DNA of 64,000 bases from Anoxybacteroides voinovskiense (GTDB taxonomy: Bacteria > Bacillota > Bacilli > Bacillales > Anoxybacillaceae). The notes under the pieces were generated by a model. That model did not search any database, was not told where the DNA came from, and saw nothing but the letters and a program-made list of their open reading frames with translations. Shown piece by piece: positions 35,049 to 44,998 of this stretch. The DNA lies in the NCBI RefSeq assembly GCF_014196205.1, contig NZ_JACIDE010000006.1, forward strand, positions 96,787-160,786, read 5' to 3'. The translations under genes were made by a program, and so were the position numbers. The stretch's first letter is position 1, and every line of letters begins with the position of its first letter.

Positions 35049-35065
35049 CCCTCCTGTTCTGAGGG
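35049..35065 (-). promoter_or_regulatory. Hairpin sequestering the GNAT ribosome-binding site
   Basis: On the minus strand, CCCTC pairs with GAGGG of AGGAGGG across a 7-nt loop, 4 bases before the ATG. Confidence 0.5.
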
Positions 35066-35084
35066 CAGTTTACACGTGGGAAAA

Positions 35085-35133
35085 CCACCCTCGAAATTTT
35101 TTAATTTATTTCAATCAAAAAATTTCGGGGTGG
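35085..35133 (-). promoter_or_regulatory. Long hairpin in the GNAT leader, attenuator-like
   Basis: On the minus strand, CCACCC then GAAATTTTTT pair with AAAAAATTTC then GGGTGG (16 bp with a small internal loop), followed by TTTTCCC. Its 5' arm uses the same bases as the 3' half of the tRNA-like T-arm and acceptor, so the two folds exclude each other. Confidence 0.5.
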
Positions 35134-35191
35134 GAATCGAACCCACTAGAACCAGCTTTCCGCTGGTGGCGCACCATTTGCCTTCCCTGTT
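35123..35191 (-). ncRNA. tRNA-like RNA or tRNA relic in the GNAT leader
   Basis: Minus strand, 69 nt. A canonical T-arm is present (GTGGG TTCGATT CCCAC, 35146-35130). It is preceded by a 4-nt variable stretch, a 5-bp stem with 7-nt loop resembling an anticodon arm (ACCAG CGGAAAG CTGGT, 35167-35151; GAA at the anticodon position but G instead of U33), and a D-arm-like GGC AAATGGTGC GCC with a GG in the loop. The acceptor arms AACAGGG and CCCGAAA pair only at three positions and no CCA follows. A TATAAT (35249-35244) lies upstream. Not a functional tRNA as it stands. Confidence 0.45.
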
Positions 35192-35273
35192 ATTGACGAC
35201 GATATCCAGTTGTGATATGCACAGCTTTCTTCCATCATACATCATTATACGGAAAAAAGAAATAGCTATTTTG

Positions 35274-36179
35274 TTAACTTTTTGTTAAAAGATCGCAGAG
35301 CGCTTCTTCGAGGGACGGGAAGGAAAAAACGAAACCAGATTCCATCAATTTATTTGGCAACACTTTTTGTCCTTCTAAGACAAGCATGCTCATTTCTCCA
35401 AGTAAAAGGCGAAGCATAACACTTGGGACAGGCAGCCAATGCGGGCGGCGAACAATGCGAGCGACTGTTTTCCCAAACTGTTTCATCGTTACTGGAAACG
35501 GCGCTGTAAAATTGACCGCCCCTAATATATCATGATGTAATACATGCTCGATTGCTCGAACGACGTCATGAAGATGAATCCAAGACATCCATTGCGCTCC
35601 AGAACCAATCGTTCCACCAATCCACCATTTGTAAGGCGTCACTATTTTCGGCAACGCCCCGCCGTGAAGACCAAGCACGATGCCGAAACGAGCGAAAACG
35701 GTGCGAACACCGAGCGTCTCTGCTTGTTTCGCTGTTTTTTCCCAATGGTATACCGTTTGCGCTAAAAAGTCATTTCCGATGTGTGGAGAGTTTTCCGTAA
35801 ATACATCGGTAAGCGACGTTCCATAAATACCGATGGCGCTTGCGTTAATAAGGACGTTTGGCGGTTTTGGCAAGCGGCGAATCATCCGAATCACTTCTTC
35901 CGTTGTTTGGATGCGGCTTTGCATAATCCGTTCTTTTCGCGCTTTCGTCCATCGTCCACTATTAATCGATTCGCCTGCTAAGTTGATAACTGCATCTAGT
36001 GCAGGCAGTTCTGCCTCTGGCTTGCTTTCGGGCGTAAGCCATTGCACATAATGAACGTTTGGAGAAGGCGATATACGTGGAGTTCTCGTTAATACATAAA
36101 GATGATGCCCTTGTTCTTTCAAATAATCGACTACTGCTTTTCCAACAAATCCTGTTCCACCGGCGATAGCAATGTTCAA
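35274..36179 (-). CDS. yfhF: TIGR01777 family NAD(P)-dependent epimerase-like protein YfhF
   Basis: A 301-residue extended-SDR protein with the nucleotide-binding G-G-T-G-F-V-G at the N-terminus, [16 protein letters not shown] segment near 115, and a C-terminal DUF1731-like region. These proteins resemble cell-division inhibitor SulA-like epimerases; the true substrate is unknown. TTG 36179 is chosen because AAAGGGTGG lies 6-7 bases upstream; the GTG at 36188 overlaps that site. Divergent from recX. Confidence 0.85.
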   Translation of the reverse strand: MNIAIAGGTGFVGKAVVDYLKEQGHHLYVLTRTPRISPSPNVHYVQWLTPESKPEAELPALDAVINLAGESINSGRWTKARKERIMQSRIQTTEEVIRMIRRLPKPPNVLINASAIGIYGTSLTDVFTENSPHIGNDFLAQTVYHWEKTAKQAETLGVRTVFARFGIVLGLHGGALPKIVTPYKWWIGGTIGSGAQWMSWIHLHDVVRAIEHVLHHDILGAVNFTAPFPVTMKQFGKTVARIVRRPHWLPVPSVMLRLLLGEMSMLVLEGQKVLPNKLMESGFVFSFPSLEEALCDLLTKS

Positions 36180-36237
36180 AAAAACCACCCTTTCCCCTCA
36201 TTTTTTTTATGGTACTATAAATCATGAGGTGTTGGAA

Positions 36238-37047
36238 ATGTGGCTGGTGACAAAAATTGCGGCAGACCCCCGCGACCATGAGCGGTTTGTTCTTCATTTG
36301 TTGCACGAAAATGGTGAAACGATGTCCGTTAGCATCGACCAAAACGTGTTAGTTGAATTTCGCTTGAAAAAAGGGACGGAATTGGATGAATTTACATTCG
36401 GGGAAATAGTATATGCAGATGCGGTGAAAAAAGCGTATCATGCGGCATTATTATTTCTTGCTTCGCGCATGCGTTCGGAGAAAGAAATCGTCGATCATTT
36501 AAAGAAAAAAGGAAATACAGATGCTATTATTCGCGACGTATTGCACGAACTAAGGAAGCATCGGTACGTAGACGACCGCGAATTTGCGCTTGCGTTTGTG
36601 CGCACCCAAATGAACACAACGCTAAAAGGTCCTCTCGTCATCGCGAAAGAGCTAGAGAACTTCGGAATTGCGAAAGCGCTAATCGACGAAAGCTTGCGTC
36701 TATTCCCAATCGAAAAGCAACGAGAAACCGCTAAAAAGGTGGTGGAAAAGGCGAAAAAGCAGTCGAAAAAACGTTCGTCGCTTGAATGGAAGCAACAACT
36801 TATGCAGCTTTTGCAGCGAAAAGGCTTTTCACGTGCGGTCATCGACGACGTTCTTTCAGAACTCGATGAATGGCAGACGGAAGAGGAAGAATGGGAAGCA
36901 CTCGAATACCACGCGCGCAAAATCCATCGCCGCTACGCTAATTACAGCGGATGGGAATATGAACGAAAAATGAAACAAGCCCTTTACCGGAAAGGATTTT
37001 CGCTAGAACAAATCGAGAAAGTATTGCATCGACTAAACGAAGAATAG
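36238..37047 (+). CDS. recX: Recombination regulator RecX
   Basis: A 269-residue RecX, which modulates RecA filaments. It shows the repeated three-helix units with R-M-R-S-E-K-E-I-V-D-H-L-K-K-K-G, Y-V-D-D-R-E-F-A and a second set, W-E-Y-E-R-K-M-K-Q-A-L-Y-R-K-G-F. Length suits Bacillus RecX. ATG 36238 follows GAGGTG; the longer frame from 36172 overlaps the yfhF start. The stop is followed by a short AGCGG/CCGCT hairpin and then the multi-branched palindromic element. Confidence 0.9.
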   Translation: MWLVTKIAADPRDHERFVLHLLHENGETMSVSIDQNVLVEFRLKKGTELDEFTFGEIVYADAVKKAYHAALLFLASRMRSEKEIVDHLKKKGNTDAIIRDVLHELRKHRYVDDREFALAFVRTQMNTTLKGPLVIAKELENFGIAKALIDESLRLFPIEKQRETAKKVVEKAKKQSKKRSSLEWKQQLMQLLQRKGFSRAVIDDVLSELDEWQTEEEEWEALEYHARKIHRRYANYSGWEYERKMKQALYRKGFSLEQIEKVLHRLNEE

Positions 37048-37109
37048 CGGGAACGTCCGCTTAGGCGTGTTGATTAACCATTTAAAAGCCAGCTGGCATC
37101 GCTCTATTC

Positions 37110-37247
37110 CCAGCTTTTCTGCTGTAGTCGGCACTTTTGCCGACTGGGCATGCTGTACGCATGCCCTCCTCGAACAATGAACGCTTTGCGGGCAAATGAC
37201 ATTTGCCCGCCGGCGTTCTTGTTCGAGGGAAGAGGCAGAAAAGCTGG
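37110..37247. repeat. Multi-branched palindromic element (cruciform or structured RNA)
   Basis: 138 nt enclosed by a perfect 13-bp stem, CCAGCTTTTCTGC/GCAGAAAAGCTGG (37110-37122, 37235-37247). Inside are three further helices: AGTCGGC/GCCGACT (37126-37132, 37139-37145); GGGCATGC/GCATGCCC (37146-37153, 37159-37166); and a long arm of CCTCGAACAA/TTGTTCGAGG, GAACGC/GCGTTC and the 11-bp GCGGGCAAATG/CATTTGCCCGC (37188-37198, 37200-37210). There is no U-run after the outer stem on either strand, so it is not a simple terminator. GC-rich against its surroundings. Confidence 0.75.
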
Positions 37248-37310
37248 TGTTCAGCCATATGATTGTGTGTTTTTCGTAAAACAATGGATAATCAATACTC
37301 GCCACATTCG

Positions 37311-37979
37311 CTACTCAATGATGATTTCCGGCTGTCCGTTTTCTTGTGCAACGATTTGTTCGGCGACTTGGCGCGGCGACCGAAGGCGAGAGCGGTCTTG
37401 AATATGGTCGCTTCCTTCCCAAAACGGGGTGTCCATGCCGCCCATATACACAGCAGTGACGGAAATATTCGTTTGTTCGAGCTCTTTGACAAGGCTTTCG
37501 CTAAACCCGCGAATCGCAAATTTCGTTGCAACATAAACAGATTCGTTCACTTTTCCACGCAAGCCAGCGGTGGAAATAATGTTGATAATTTTTGCTTTCG
37601 GCAACAAGCGGAAGTATGGAAGGAACGCTTTTGTCATATAAATCGTTCCGTTAATATTTGTCGCAATCATATCCGCAATTTGCTCGTGCGAAAGCGAGGA
37701 AAGCGGTCCAAAATAGCCGATGCCGGCGTTATTCACTAAGCACGTGACACGATGTTTTTTTAAAATCGCTTTCGCTGTTTCGCTTACTTCGTCGTAGCGG
37801 CGAATATCAAGCGGATAGACGAACGCGGTTCCATGATTGGCTTCAATTTCTTGCTGGACGCTTAACAGCGGAGATTCGCGTCTTCCAAGCAAAATGACCG
37901 CGTATCCTTTCTCGGCGTACAATAGCGCTAATTCTTTGCCGAGACCTGTCCCAGCTCCAGTAATGACGATTGCTTCCAT
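37311..37979 (-). CDS. Short-chain dehydrogenase/reductase
   Basis: A 222-residue classical SDR. Cofactor motif T-G-A-G-T-G-L-G-K near residue 10, N-N-A-G near 85, catalytic serine in I-S-T-A-G and Y-x-x-x-K in Y-V-A-T-K near 150. The R in L-L-G-R-R after the second strand favours NADP(H). Substrate unknown. ATG 37979 has GGAGATG upstream; ATG 37994 does not. Divergent from yfhH. Confidence 0.85.
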   Translation of the reverse strand: MEAIVITGAGTGLGKELALLYAEKGYAVILLGRRESPLLSVQQEIEANHGTAFVYPLDIRRYDEVSETAKAILKKHRVTCLVNNAGIGYFGPLSSLSHEQIADMIATNINGTIYMTKAFLPYFRLLPKAKIINIISTAGLRGKVNESVYVATKFAIRGFSESLVKELEQTNISVTAVYMGGMDTPFWEGSDHIQDRSRLRSPRQVAEQIVAQENGQPEIIIE

Positions 37980-38044
37980 TGTGCACATCTCCATTTCATG
38001 ATTTCATCATGATTATCATATACCAATCGGAAGGAGTGGAAAAG

Positions 38045-38362
38045 ATGCAACAAAAACGGTACAGCGAAATGACGGAGTATGAGTTGAAACAAGAAATTGC
38101 CCATCTGACCGAAAAAGCACGCAAAGCCGAGCAAATGGGGATGGTAAATGAACTTGCGGTCTATGAACGAAAAATCGCGATGGCAAAAGCGTATTTATTG
38201 AACCCAGAAGACTTTCGACCGGGAGATATATACGAAATTGACGGTGATCCGGGTTCAGTGTTTAAAATCCGTTATTTGAATGGAGTATTTGCGTGGGGGT
38301 ACCGATTAACCGGTGATGGAAGCGAAGAGGCGCTACCGATTTCATTGCTTATTAAACCGTAA
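38045..38362 (+). CDS. yfhH: YfhH family protein (DUF1811)
   Basis: A 105-residue protein of the DUF1811/YfhH family: N-terminal helices with Y-S-E-M-T-E-Y-E-L-K-Q-E-I and a C-terminal beta domain with Y-E-I-D-G-D-P-G-S-V-F-K-I and G-Y-R-L. Function unknown. ATG 38045 follows GGAAGGAGTGG; the longer frame from 37970 overlaps the SDR start. Ends at a terminator shared with the next, convergent, small gene. Confidence 0.88.
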   Translation: MQQKRYSEMTEYELKQEIAHLTEKARKAEQMGMVNELAVYERKIAMAKAYLLNPEDFRPGDIYEIDGDPGSVFKIRYLNGVFAWGYRLTGDGSEEALPISLLIKP

Positions 38363-38367
38363 CATAT

Positions 38368-38402
38368 GAAAGGTGCTCCGCTCATTTGGAGCACCCTTTT
38401 CC
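38368..38402. terminator. Bidirectional terminator
   Basis: AAAGGTGCTCC and GGAGCACC are followed by CTTTTCC; it is placed between yfhH and the YpzG-like gene. Confidence 0.85.
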
Positions 38403-38403
38403 G

Positions 38404-38565
38404 TTATGATTGTTTTCGTGTCTGCCGTTCTAAAATAATTAAATCAAGTGTTTGCTGGGTTTCCCCATTCACTTGGGAATGGGCATGCTTCGGGTTTGCC
38501 CACGGTTGCTGGAACGGGTTGGAATATAAGTTGTCATAAAAGTTTTTCCGTTGATGTCGACCCAT
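38404..38565 (-). CDS. YpzG-like small protein
   Basis: A 53-residue protein with F-Y-D-N-L-Y-S-N-P-F-Q-Q-P-W-A-N-P-K-H-A-H then Q-V-N-G-E-T and a basic tail Q-T-R-K-Q-S. The P-W-A-N-P-K-H-A stretch is the hallmark of the YpzG family of spore-formers. AGGAGGT precedes ATG 38565. Function unknown, likely sporulation-related by context. Confidence 0.72.
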   Translation of the reverse strand: MGRHQRKNFYDNLYSNPFQQPWANPKHAHSQVNGETQQTLDLIILERQTRKQS

Positions 38566-38595
38566 TCGAGTACCTCCTCACTATTGGAAAAGCGG

Positions 38596-38751
38596 TTACT
38601 CATCGCGTTGATTGGAGGCGCTCATGCGTTCTTGCGGGTGGGTATTAATCGTCCCATTGGCGCGTTTAGAAGCATACTCTGCTTTCGCGCGCGGCTCGCC
38701 TTCCAATTTGTTATTATTTTGGTTAGGAAAACTTTTCGCTTTATTCCGCAT
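38596..38751 (-). CDS. sspK: Small acid-soluble spore protein K
   Basis: A 51-residue minor SASP matching Ssp[30 protein letters not shown] and H-P-Q-E-R-M. These proteins are made in the forespore, probably under sigma-G. GGAGGG lies upstream of ATG 38751. Next to yfhJ as in B. subtilis. Confidence 0.85.
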   Translation of the reverse strand: MRNKAKSFPNQNNNKLEGEPRAKAEYASKRANGTINTHPQERMSASNQRDE

Positions 38752-38860
38752 GACTCATCCCTCCTCGGCATTCGTTTGTGTTGTCCCAACACATTTTTAG
38801 TATGGCGAATGACCGAATGGTTATGTAGTTCAAATGTTGGTACAAAAGGGAGGTGAAACG

Positions 38861-39130
38861 ATGAACGAACACTTTGAACGATTAACGAATTATTTGCTCG
38901 AAAAAAACGATTCGCTTGCGTACGCACAGGCGCGCACGTGGGTGGAATTACTTTGGGAAGATTTTGAAACGACATACGCACGCGCAGGATATTCGTATAA
39001 GGGAAAAGAACTGACAGAAAAAGTCGTTCGCCAGTGGATTGACCAATATGGGGCGCAACTACATGAGTTTCGGACGACGAACCCAAAATATAAACATTTG
39101 TTGAACCAAGAGGACTATTTGAAACATTAA
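38861..39130 (+). CDS. yfhJ: YfhJ family (WVELL) protein
   Basis: An 89-residue protein with the diagnostic T-W-V-E-L-L-W-E-D-F-E near residue 27 and W-I-D-Q-Y-G. Function unknown. ATG 38861 follows GGGAGGTG. Short monocistronic gene ending in a terminator. Confidence 0.87.
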   Translation: MNEHFERLTNYLLEKNDSLAYAQARTWVELLWEDFETTYARAGYSYKGKELTEKVVRQWIDQYGAQLHEFRTTNPKYKHLLNQEDYLKH

Positions 39131-39152
39131 CCCGAGCAAAATGCTCGGGTTA
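39129..39152. terminator. Bidirectional terminator between yfhJ and yfhP
   Basis: AACCCGAGCA and TGCTCGGGTT form a 10-bp stem with a tri-A loop. Confidence 0.8.
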
Positions 39153-40130
39153 GCTTGGGATAAGTTCTAGTTTTTTGCGCAACTTCCCTTCGCTAAAAAT
39201 CCAGCCAGTATACGAACTGACGATTTGAAAATGAAGGTCGAGCTGAACGACCGCTACAAACGGATAATACCCTTTACTGCGGTAGCGCAAATCGGTAAAA
39301 CGCACTTCGTAATGGTCGCTATATTCGTTTACTTCCCAACGGTAAACTGGCGAAAACGATAAAAACGCCGCTAAGTTTTCATCTTGCTTCGCCGCTTCAA
39401 TGGCTGGATGGGCAGGAACCGGGCATCGTTCGAACGTGTCTTGCAGATGAATGACACCATTTTTCGCGCGTGCCACGTAAAAATAGTCTTTCGCCGTAAT
39501 CGCTAAATGCCATTCCCGAAAACGAAAGGTCGGCACGGTAATAATTTGTTCCACGTCGCGAATTTGCTGCTGGACGGCCCGTTTAATCGCTGCTTGTTGC
39601 CGAAATCGAACGACATAATATCCAACGAGAATCGCATAAATGGCTAAAAACGTATACCCAGGCTGTGTCCCAAGAAATAATAAGCCGATACCAACGAGAT
39701 GAAGCCCGAAAATAAATGGGTCAAACGTATTAATGACGCCAAAAGCTACCCATTTTTTTGTAAACGGACGCAGCGCTTGTGTCCCATACGCATTAAAAAG
39801 GTCGACGAATACGTGTAACCAAACCGCAACCGAAATCCATACCCAAAGATGAAAAACGTTCACGTCTGGATAAAAATAGACGAGAACCCCTGTTAAAAGC
39901 AGCGGCCAAAGGAATAGCGCTGGAATCGAATGCGTCATCCCGCGGTGGTTGCGAATATATTTGGCGTTATTTTTTAATTTTAAGACCGTATCAATATCTG
40001 GTATTTGGGAGCCAGCTAATGCACCAATAAGTACAGCATGGGCTAAAACTGGGTCATGGCTAACGGCAGGATCGAGTGTCGCTATACTCCCTAACGCTAC
40101 GCCCATGACGATATGTGTTCCTGTATCCAA
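39150..40130 (-). CDS. yfhP: Membrane-bound metal-dependent hydrolase YfhP (DUF457)
   Basis: A 326-residue membrane protein of the LexA-binding/DUF457 hydrolase group. Histidine/aspartate motifs M-D-T-G-T-H, P-D-I-D near 45, N-H-R-G-M-T-H-S near 63 and H-V-F-V-D near 107 likely bind metal. About four hydrophobic helices lie in the first 170 residues, and a soluble C-terminal domain follows. The physiological role is uncertain. TTG 40130 is preceded by AAAGGAGG, which decides the start. Divergent from mutY. Confidence 0.85.
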   Translation of the reverse strand: MDTGTHIVMGVALGSIATLDPAVSHDPVLAHAVLIGALAGSQIPDIDTVLKLKNNAKYIRNHRGMTHSIPALFLWPLLLTGVLVYFYPDVNVFHLWVWISVAVWLHVFVDLFNAYGTQALRPFTKKWVAFGVINTFDPFIFGLHLVGIGLLFLGTQPGYTFLAIYAILVGYYVVRFRQQAAIKRAVQQQIRDVEQIITVPTFRFREWHLAITAKDYFYVARAKNGVIHLQDTFERCPVPAHPAIEAAKQDENLAAFLSFSPVYRWEVNEYSDHYEVRFTDLRYRSKGYYPFVAVVQLDLHFQIVSSYTGWIFSEGKLRKKLELIPS

Positions 40131-40255
40131 CGAAAAATCCTCCTTTAAGTTTCTGCTTCATAGTATATCCATATTTTCCAATGACGCTTGGACAATTGCA
40201 ATTTTTTTAAAATCGCGAGATACTATCATTAGTTTATCATCTTGGAGGAGTCATC

Positions 40256-41386
40256 GTGAACGAAAAAATTGCCCCATTTCTTGAAGGATTTGCGACAGAA
40301 AGGTTTCAACGTGACCTCATTCAATGGTTCGAACGAGAACAGCGCGAGTTGCCGTGGCGAAAAGAAACTGACCCGTACAAAATTTGGGTTTCCGAAGTGA
40401 TGTTGCAACAAACTAAAGTCGATACGGTTATCCCTTACTTTCAACAGTTTATGGAGCAATTTCCGACATTAGAAGCGCTTGCGGATGCCGATGAAGAAAA
40501 AGTGTTGAAAGCATGGGAAGGACTTGGCTATTATTCGCGCGTTCGCAACTTGCATGCGGCAGTGAAAGAAGTGAAAGAACGATATGGCGGAAAAGTCCCA
40601 GATAATGTAGAGCACTTTTCGAAGCTAAAAGGCGTCGGCCCATATACGACGGGAGCTGTGTTAAGCATCGCTTACGGAATCCCCGAGCCAGCAGTCGACG
40701 GCAACGTCATGCGCGTGTTGTCACGCATTTTTCTCGTATGGGAAGATATTGCAAAGGCGAAAACGCGGACGTTATTTGAGGCCATCGTTCGCGCGATTAT
40801 TGCTCGCGACCACCCGTCGTATTTTAATCAGGCACTCATGGAGCTTGGCGCATTAATTTGCGTTCCAAGGAAACCAGCGTGTTTACTTTGTCCCGTTCGC
40901 AGCCATTGCCGCGCCTTTCACGAAGGGGTGCAGGAGCAGTTGCCGGTCAAAACGAAAAAAGCGAAAGGAAAAGAAGTGGACATCGTCGCTGCGGTAGTCG
41001 TTGATGAAAAAGGACGAGTGCTTATTCATAAACGTGACAGCGACGGGCTGCTAGCGAATTTATGGGAGTTTCCAAATTGTGAAGTCGTCTCAGAAAACCG
41101 GAGGCAACAATTAGAATCATTTTTTCTAGAGAGGTATGGGGTAAGCGTTACGCTACAATTTCCGTTTGCCGCTTTGCAGCACGTTTTTTCCCATTTAGTC
41201 TGGAACATTGTCGCTTACTATGGTACGATTGTGGGCGATGTCAGCGAAACCGACCGGCTAAAACTGGTCAGCGAGGAAGAATTGCAACAATATGCGTTTC
41301 CTGTTTCGCACCAGCGGCTTTGGGAAGAATATCAAAAAAAAGCGACGGACGAAGATAAAACCGTTCGCCGCATTGTATGTGAATGA
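40256..41386 (+). CDS. mutY: A/G-specific adenine glycosylase MutY
   Basis: A 376-residue base-excision enzyme that removes adenine mispaired with 8-oxoguanine. Catalytic E in S-E-V-M-L-Q-Q-T near 45, Hh[11 protein letters not shown], catalytic D in P-A-V-D-G-N, and the [4Fe-4S] loop [12 protein letters not shown]...C. The C-terminal NUDIX-like 8-oxoG recognition domain starts near residue 235. GTG 40256 follows GGAGGAG. Position between yfhP and yfhS matches B. subtilis yfhQ. Confidence 0.93.
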   Translation: MNEKIAPFLEGFATERFQRDLIQWFEREQRELPWRKETDPYKIWVSEVMLQQTKVDTVIPYFQQFMEQFPTLEALADADEEKVLKAWEGLGYYSRVRNLHAAVKEVKERYGGKVPDNVEHFSKLKGVGPYTTGAVLSIAYGIPEPAVDGNVMRVLSRIFLVWEDIAKAKTRTLFEAIVRAIIARDHPSYFNQALMELGALICVPRKPACLLCPVRSHCRAFHEGVQEQLPVKTKKAKGKEVDIVAAVVVDEKGRVLIHKRDSDGLLANLWEFPNCEVVSENRRQQLESFFLERYGVSVTLQFPFAALQHVFSHLVWNIVAYYGTIVGDVSETDRLKLVSEEELQQYAFPVSHQRLWEEYQKKATDEDKTVRRIVCE

Positions 41387-41405
41387 TAACGCATCGTACG
41401 GAACT

Positions 41406-42441
<1,036 letters not shown>

Positions 42442-42498
42442 TTTTCGTGGATAAAAAATCACCTCTTGGACACATTAAAAGTCGTGGAGGTGATGACG

Positions 42499-42702
42499 AT
42501 GGCAAAACAACCGAACAAAACGATTGCCGGAACAAATATTCAAGAAGTAAGACAACAAAACGCGCAATCGGCACAAGCTGGTCAATTCGGCACAGAGTTT
42601 GCGGCGGAAACGAACATTCAAGACGTGAAACAACAAAACGCCCAATCCGAATCACGGAAAGCACAAAATACGACGCGTCAAGCGCCAAACCAAAGCAAAT
42701 AA
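42499..42702 (+). CDS. sspE: Gamma-type small acid-soluble spore protein
   Basis: A 67-residue gamma-SASP. Two near-identical repeats, T-N-I-Q-E-V-R-Q-Q-N-A-Q-S and T-N-I-Q-D-V-K-Q-Q-N-A-Q-S, flank the germination protease site region F-G-T-E-F-A-A-E-T. It serves as an amino-acid store in spores. ATG 42499 follows GGAGGTGATG. Followed by a strong terminator. Expected forespore (sigma-G) expression was not verified from the promoter. Confidence 0.93.
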   Translation: MAKQPNKTIAGTNIQEVRQQNAQSAQAGQFGTEFAAETNIQDVKQQNAQSESRKAQNTTRQAPNQSK

Positions 42703-42706
42703 CAAA

Positions 42707-42748
42707 TACGGCATCTCTCTTTAGCGCGAGGGATGCCGATTTTTTTTA
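42707..42748 (+). terminator. Terminator of sspE
   Basis: CGGCATC and GATGCCG form the base, with an inner CTC/GAG, followed by ATTTTTTTT. Confidence 0.88.
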
Positions 42749-42838
42749 GGATAATCGACAAAAGTTCCCATCACTCTACAAAGGGATTCGCCTGTTCTCC
42801 ACGAATTTGTAAGTAAAAAATGAGAAGGGGAGAACACG

Positions 42839-43090
42839 ATGGATCGTTTCGATCAATTAGTAAGAGAGCAGCTAGAAACGATGGAGCAGCTTCTATTTTT
42901 ACAGTCAGAAATCGAGCGTTGCAAAATACTAGAAGCAGAACTCAGCGCGTTGCAACACGAAACGAAACGACAAGCAGTCCATGATGAAATTGAGCACATG
43001 AAGCAGCAATTAGCTGAAATCCAACGGCTGTTTGAGCAGCAAACAGAAAAAGTCATTCGGTCGTATCAATGCAAAGAGCCATCGTTATGA
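42839..43090 (+). CDS. ygaB: YgaB family protein
   Basis: An 83-residue protein predicted to be almost entirely coiled coil (L-Q-S-E-I-E-R-C-K-I-L-E-A-E-L and H-M-K-Q-Q-L-A-E-I-Q-R-L-F-E-Q-Q). Its place between sspE and ntdP identifies it as YgaB; function unknown. GAGAAGGGGAG precedes ATG 42839. Its last codons lie inside a terminator stem. Confidence 0.83.
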   Translation: MDRFDQLVREQLETMEQLLFLQSEIERCKILEAELSALQHETKRQAVHDEIEHMKQQLAEIQRLFEQQTEKVIRSYQCKEPSL

Positions 43091-43108
43091 TTTGATGGCT
43101 CTTTTGTT
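43072..43108 (+). terminator. Terminator of ygaB
   Basis: AAAGAGCCATC and GATGGCTCTTT, with a ~10-nt loop, are followed by TGTTTT. It overlaps the end of the gene. Confidence 0.85.
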
Positions 43109-43159
43109 TTATAATGATATAATAAAGAAAGAAGCACCAGAGTGAAAGTAGGGAAATGT

Positions 43160-43696
43160 ATGACGCTAGAACATCCACGCGAAGGAGAGATTATTCAAAT
43201 TCATAGCTACAAACATAACGGCTCGATTCATCGTATTTGGAAAGAAACGATTGTTTTAAAAGGCACGCCAAACTATATTATTGCAGCTAACGACCGAACA
43301 ATCGTCATGGAGGCAGATGGACGGACATGGATAACACGAGAGCCAGCGATTTGCTTTTTTTATGCGAAACATTGGTTTAATATTATCGGCATGTTTCGTG
43401 AAGATGGCATTTATTATTACTGTAACCTTAGTTCCCCATTTGTCCGCGACAAAGAAGCGCTTAAGTACATCGACTATGATTTAGATGTAAAAGTTTTTCC
43501 AAATATGACGTACGTTCTTTTAGACGAAGAAGAGTACGAACGCCATCGAAAAGAAATGAACTATCCGGACGTCATTGACCGCATTTTAAAAAGCAACGTC
43601 GAGAAGCTCATTAGTTGGATTCATCAGCGCAAAGGACCGTTCGCACCCGATTTTATTGACATGTGGTATGAAAAATTTCTTTCGTATCGAAAATAA
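43160..43696 (+). CDS. ntdP: Nucleoside tri-/diphosphate phosphatase NtdP (DUF402)
   Basis: A 178-residue DUF402 hydrolase (YgaC in B. subtilis). The segments [21 protein letters not shown] and [10 protein letters not shown], then K-Y-I-D-Y-D-L-D, are diagnostic. Characterised homologues hydrolyse nucleoside di- and triphosphates. ATG 43160 is preferred over GTG 43142 because homologues begin close to P-R-E-G-E and AGGG lies upstream. Terminated right after. Confidence 0.88.
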   Translation: MTLEHPREGEIIQIHSYKHNGSIHRIWKETIVLKGTPNYIIAANDRTIVMEADGRTWITREPAICFFYAKHWFNIIGMFREDGIYYYCNLSSPFVRDKEALKYIDYDLDVKVFPNMTYVLLDEEEYERHRKEMNYPDVIDRILKSNVEKLISWIHQRKGPFAPDFIDMWYEKFLSYRK

Positions 43697-43728
43697 AAAA
43701 CCTGTGCAACGAAGCAGGTTTTTTATTT
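43697..43728 (+). terminator. Terminator of ntdP
   Basis: AAACCTG and CAGGTTT, with a ~10-nt loop, are followed by TTTATTT. Confidence 0.88.
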
Positions 43729-43972
43729 TTTTATTCACTTTTATTTGATAAAGAAATAAAGTGAAAAAGTACTCATATTATTTGGCAAAAAGGTATTTCA
43801 AAGAACAATAGCAAGATTAAATCGTAAAAAGGAAGTGTATTCATTTTGTTTCGATAATTTAAATTTTTTTTAATATTACGTATTGTATTATTCTACTATA
43901 CGTGGCATAATTTAAATGAAAAATGACAGAATTGCATTGCAATTCTTTTTTTACTTAGGCAGGGGGGGCGTC

Positions 43973-44998
43973 ATGAATAAGCAGCATGTGCTAGAAGTGA
44001 AAGGGTTGAAAACATCCTTTTTTACAGACGATGGGGAAGTTCCAGCGGTCGATGATATCGATTTTTACATAGACGAAGGGGAAATTTTAGGCATTGTTGG
44101 GGAGTCGGGCTGTGGCAAAAGCGTCACTTCGCTCTCCATTATGGGGTTGTTGCCAAAGGGCATCGGCAAAATTGTTGGCGGCGATATTTTGTTTAAAGGC
44201 GAAAATCTCGTTCGTGCGACGGAAAAACGCATGAAACAAATTCGCGGCAACGAAATTGCGATGATTTTCCAAGAGCCGATGACGTCGTTAAATCCATTGT
44301 TTACAATTGGTAACCAGCTAATGGAAGCCATCCGTATCCATACAAATTTGAGTAAAAAAGAAGCAAGACTTCGTGCTATCGAGATGTTGAAACTCGTCGG
44401 GCTTCCGCGCGCAGAGGAAATCATCGATGAATATCCGCATCAGTTGTCAGGAGGAATGCGGCAGCGCGTCATGATTGCGATGGCGATGGTATGCCAGCCG
44501 GCAGTGTTGATTGCCGACGAACCGACGACGGCGCTTGATGTCACAATTCAAGCACAAATTTTAAAACTAATGAAAGACTTAAACGAAAACTTCCAAACAG
44601 CGATTATGATGATTACGCACGATCTAGGGGTAGTCGCAGAAGTATGTCAGCGTGTCGTTGTCATGTATTCCGGCAAAATTGTCGAAGAAGGGGACGTTCG
44701 GACGATTTTTAAAGATCCGAAACACCCGTATACGGTCGGTCTCATTCAATCCGTCCCAGACATTCGCGAGAAGAAGGAACGGCTTTATTCGATACCAGGC
44801 AACGTTCCAAAACCAGGTTCGATCAAACAAGGCTGCCGTTTCGCCGCAAGATGTGCGCACGCGTTTGACCGTTGTTTTCAAGAAACTCCAAAGCTATATG
44901 ACATCGATGACAAAGGACATCGCGTCCGTTGTTTTTTGCACCAAAGAGAGGGGGAAATAAATAGTGACCGAGCCGTTGTTGCAGGTGAAAGGGCTTAA
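43973..44998 (+). CDS. Peptide ABC transporter ATP-binding protein (DppD/AppD)
   Basis: A 341-residue ATPase of the oligopeptide/dipeptide importer family. Walker A G-E-S-G-C-G-K-S near 44, signature L-S-G-G-M-R-Q-R near 160, Walker B L-I-A-D-E-P-T. The C-terminal Opp/Dpp extension has [12 protein letters not shown] 43973 follows AGGGGGGGC. First gene of a five-gene operon in the order D-F-A-B-C, which matches appDFABC of B. subtilis; the next gene overlaps by 35 bases. Confidence 0.9.
   Translation: MNKQHVLEVKGLKTSFFTDDGEVPAVDDIDFYIDEGEILGIVGESGCGKSVTSLSIMGLLPKGIGKIVGGDILFKGENLVRATEKRMKQIRGNEIAMIFQEPMTSLNPLFTIGNQLMEAIRIHTNLSKKEARLRAIEMLKLVGLPRAEEIIDEYPHQLSGGMRQRVMIAMAMVCQPAVLIADEPTTALDVTIQAQILKLMKDLNENFQTAIMMITHDLGVVAEVCQRVVVMYSGKIVEEGDVRTIFKDPKHPYTVGLIQSVPDIREKKERLYSIPGNVPKPGSIKQGCRFAARCAHAFDRCFQETPKLYDIDDKGHRVRCFLHQREGEINSDRAVVAGERA

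Noticed and set aside
35076..35100. T-box-like AGGGTGG in the GNAT leader
   Set aside because: The following ACCGCG part of the T-box sequence is absent and there is no specifier stem; the GGGTGG is explained by the long hairpin.
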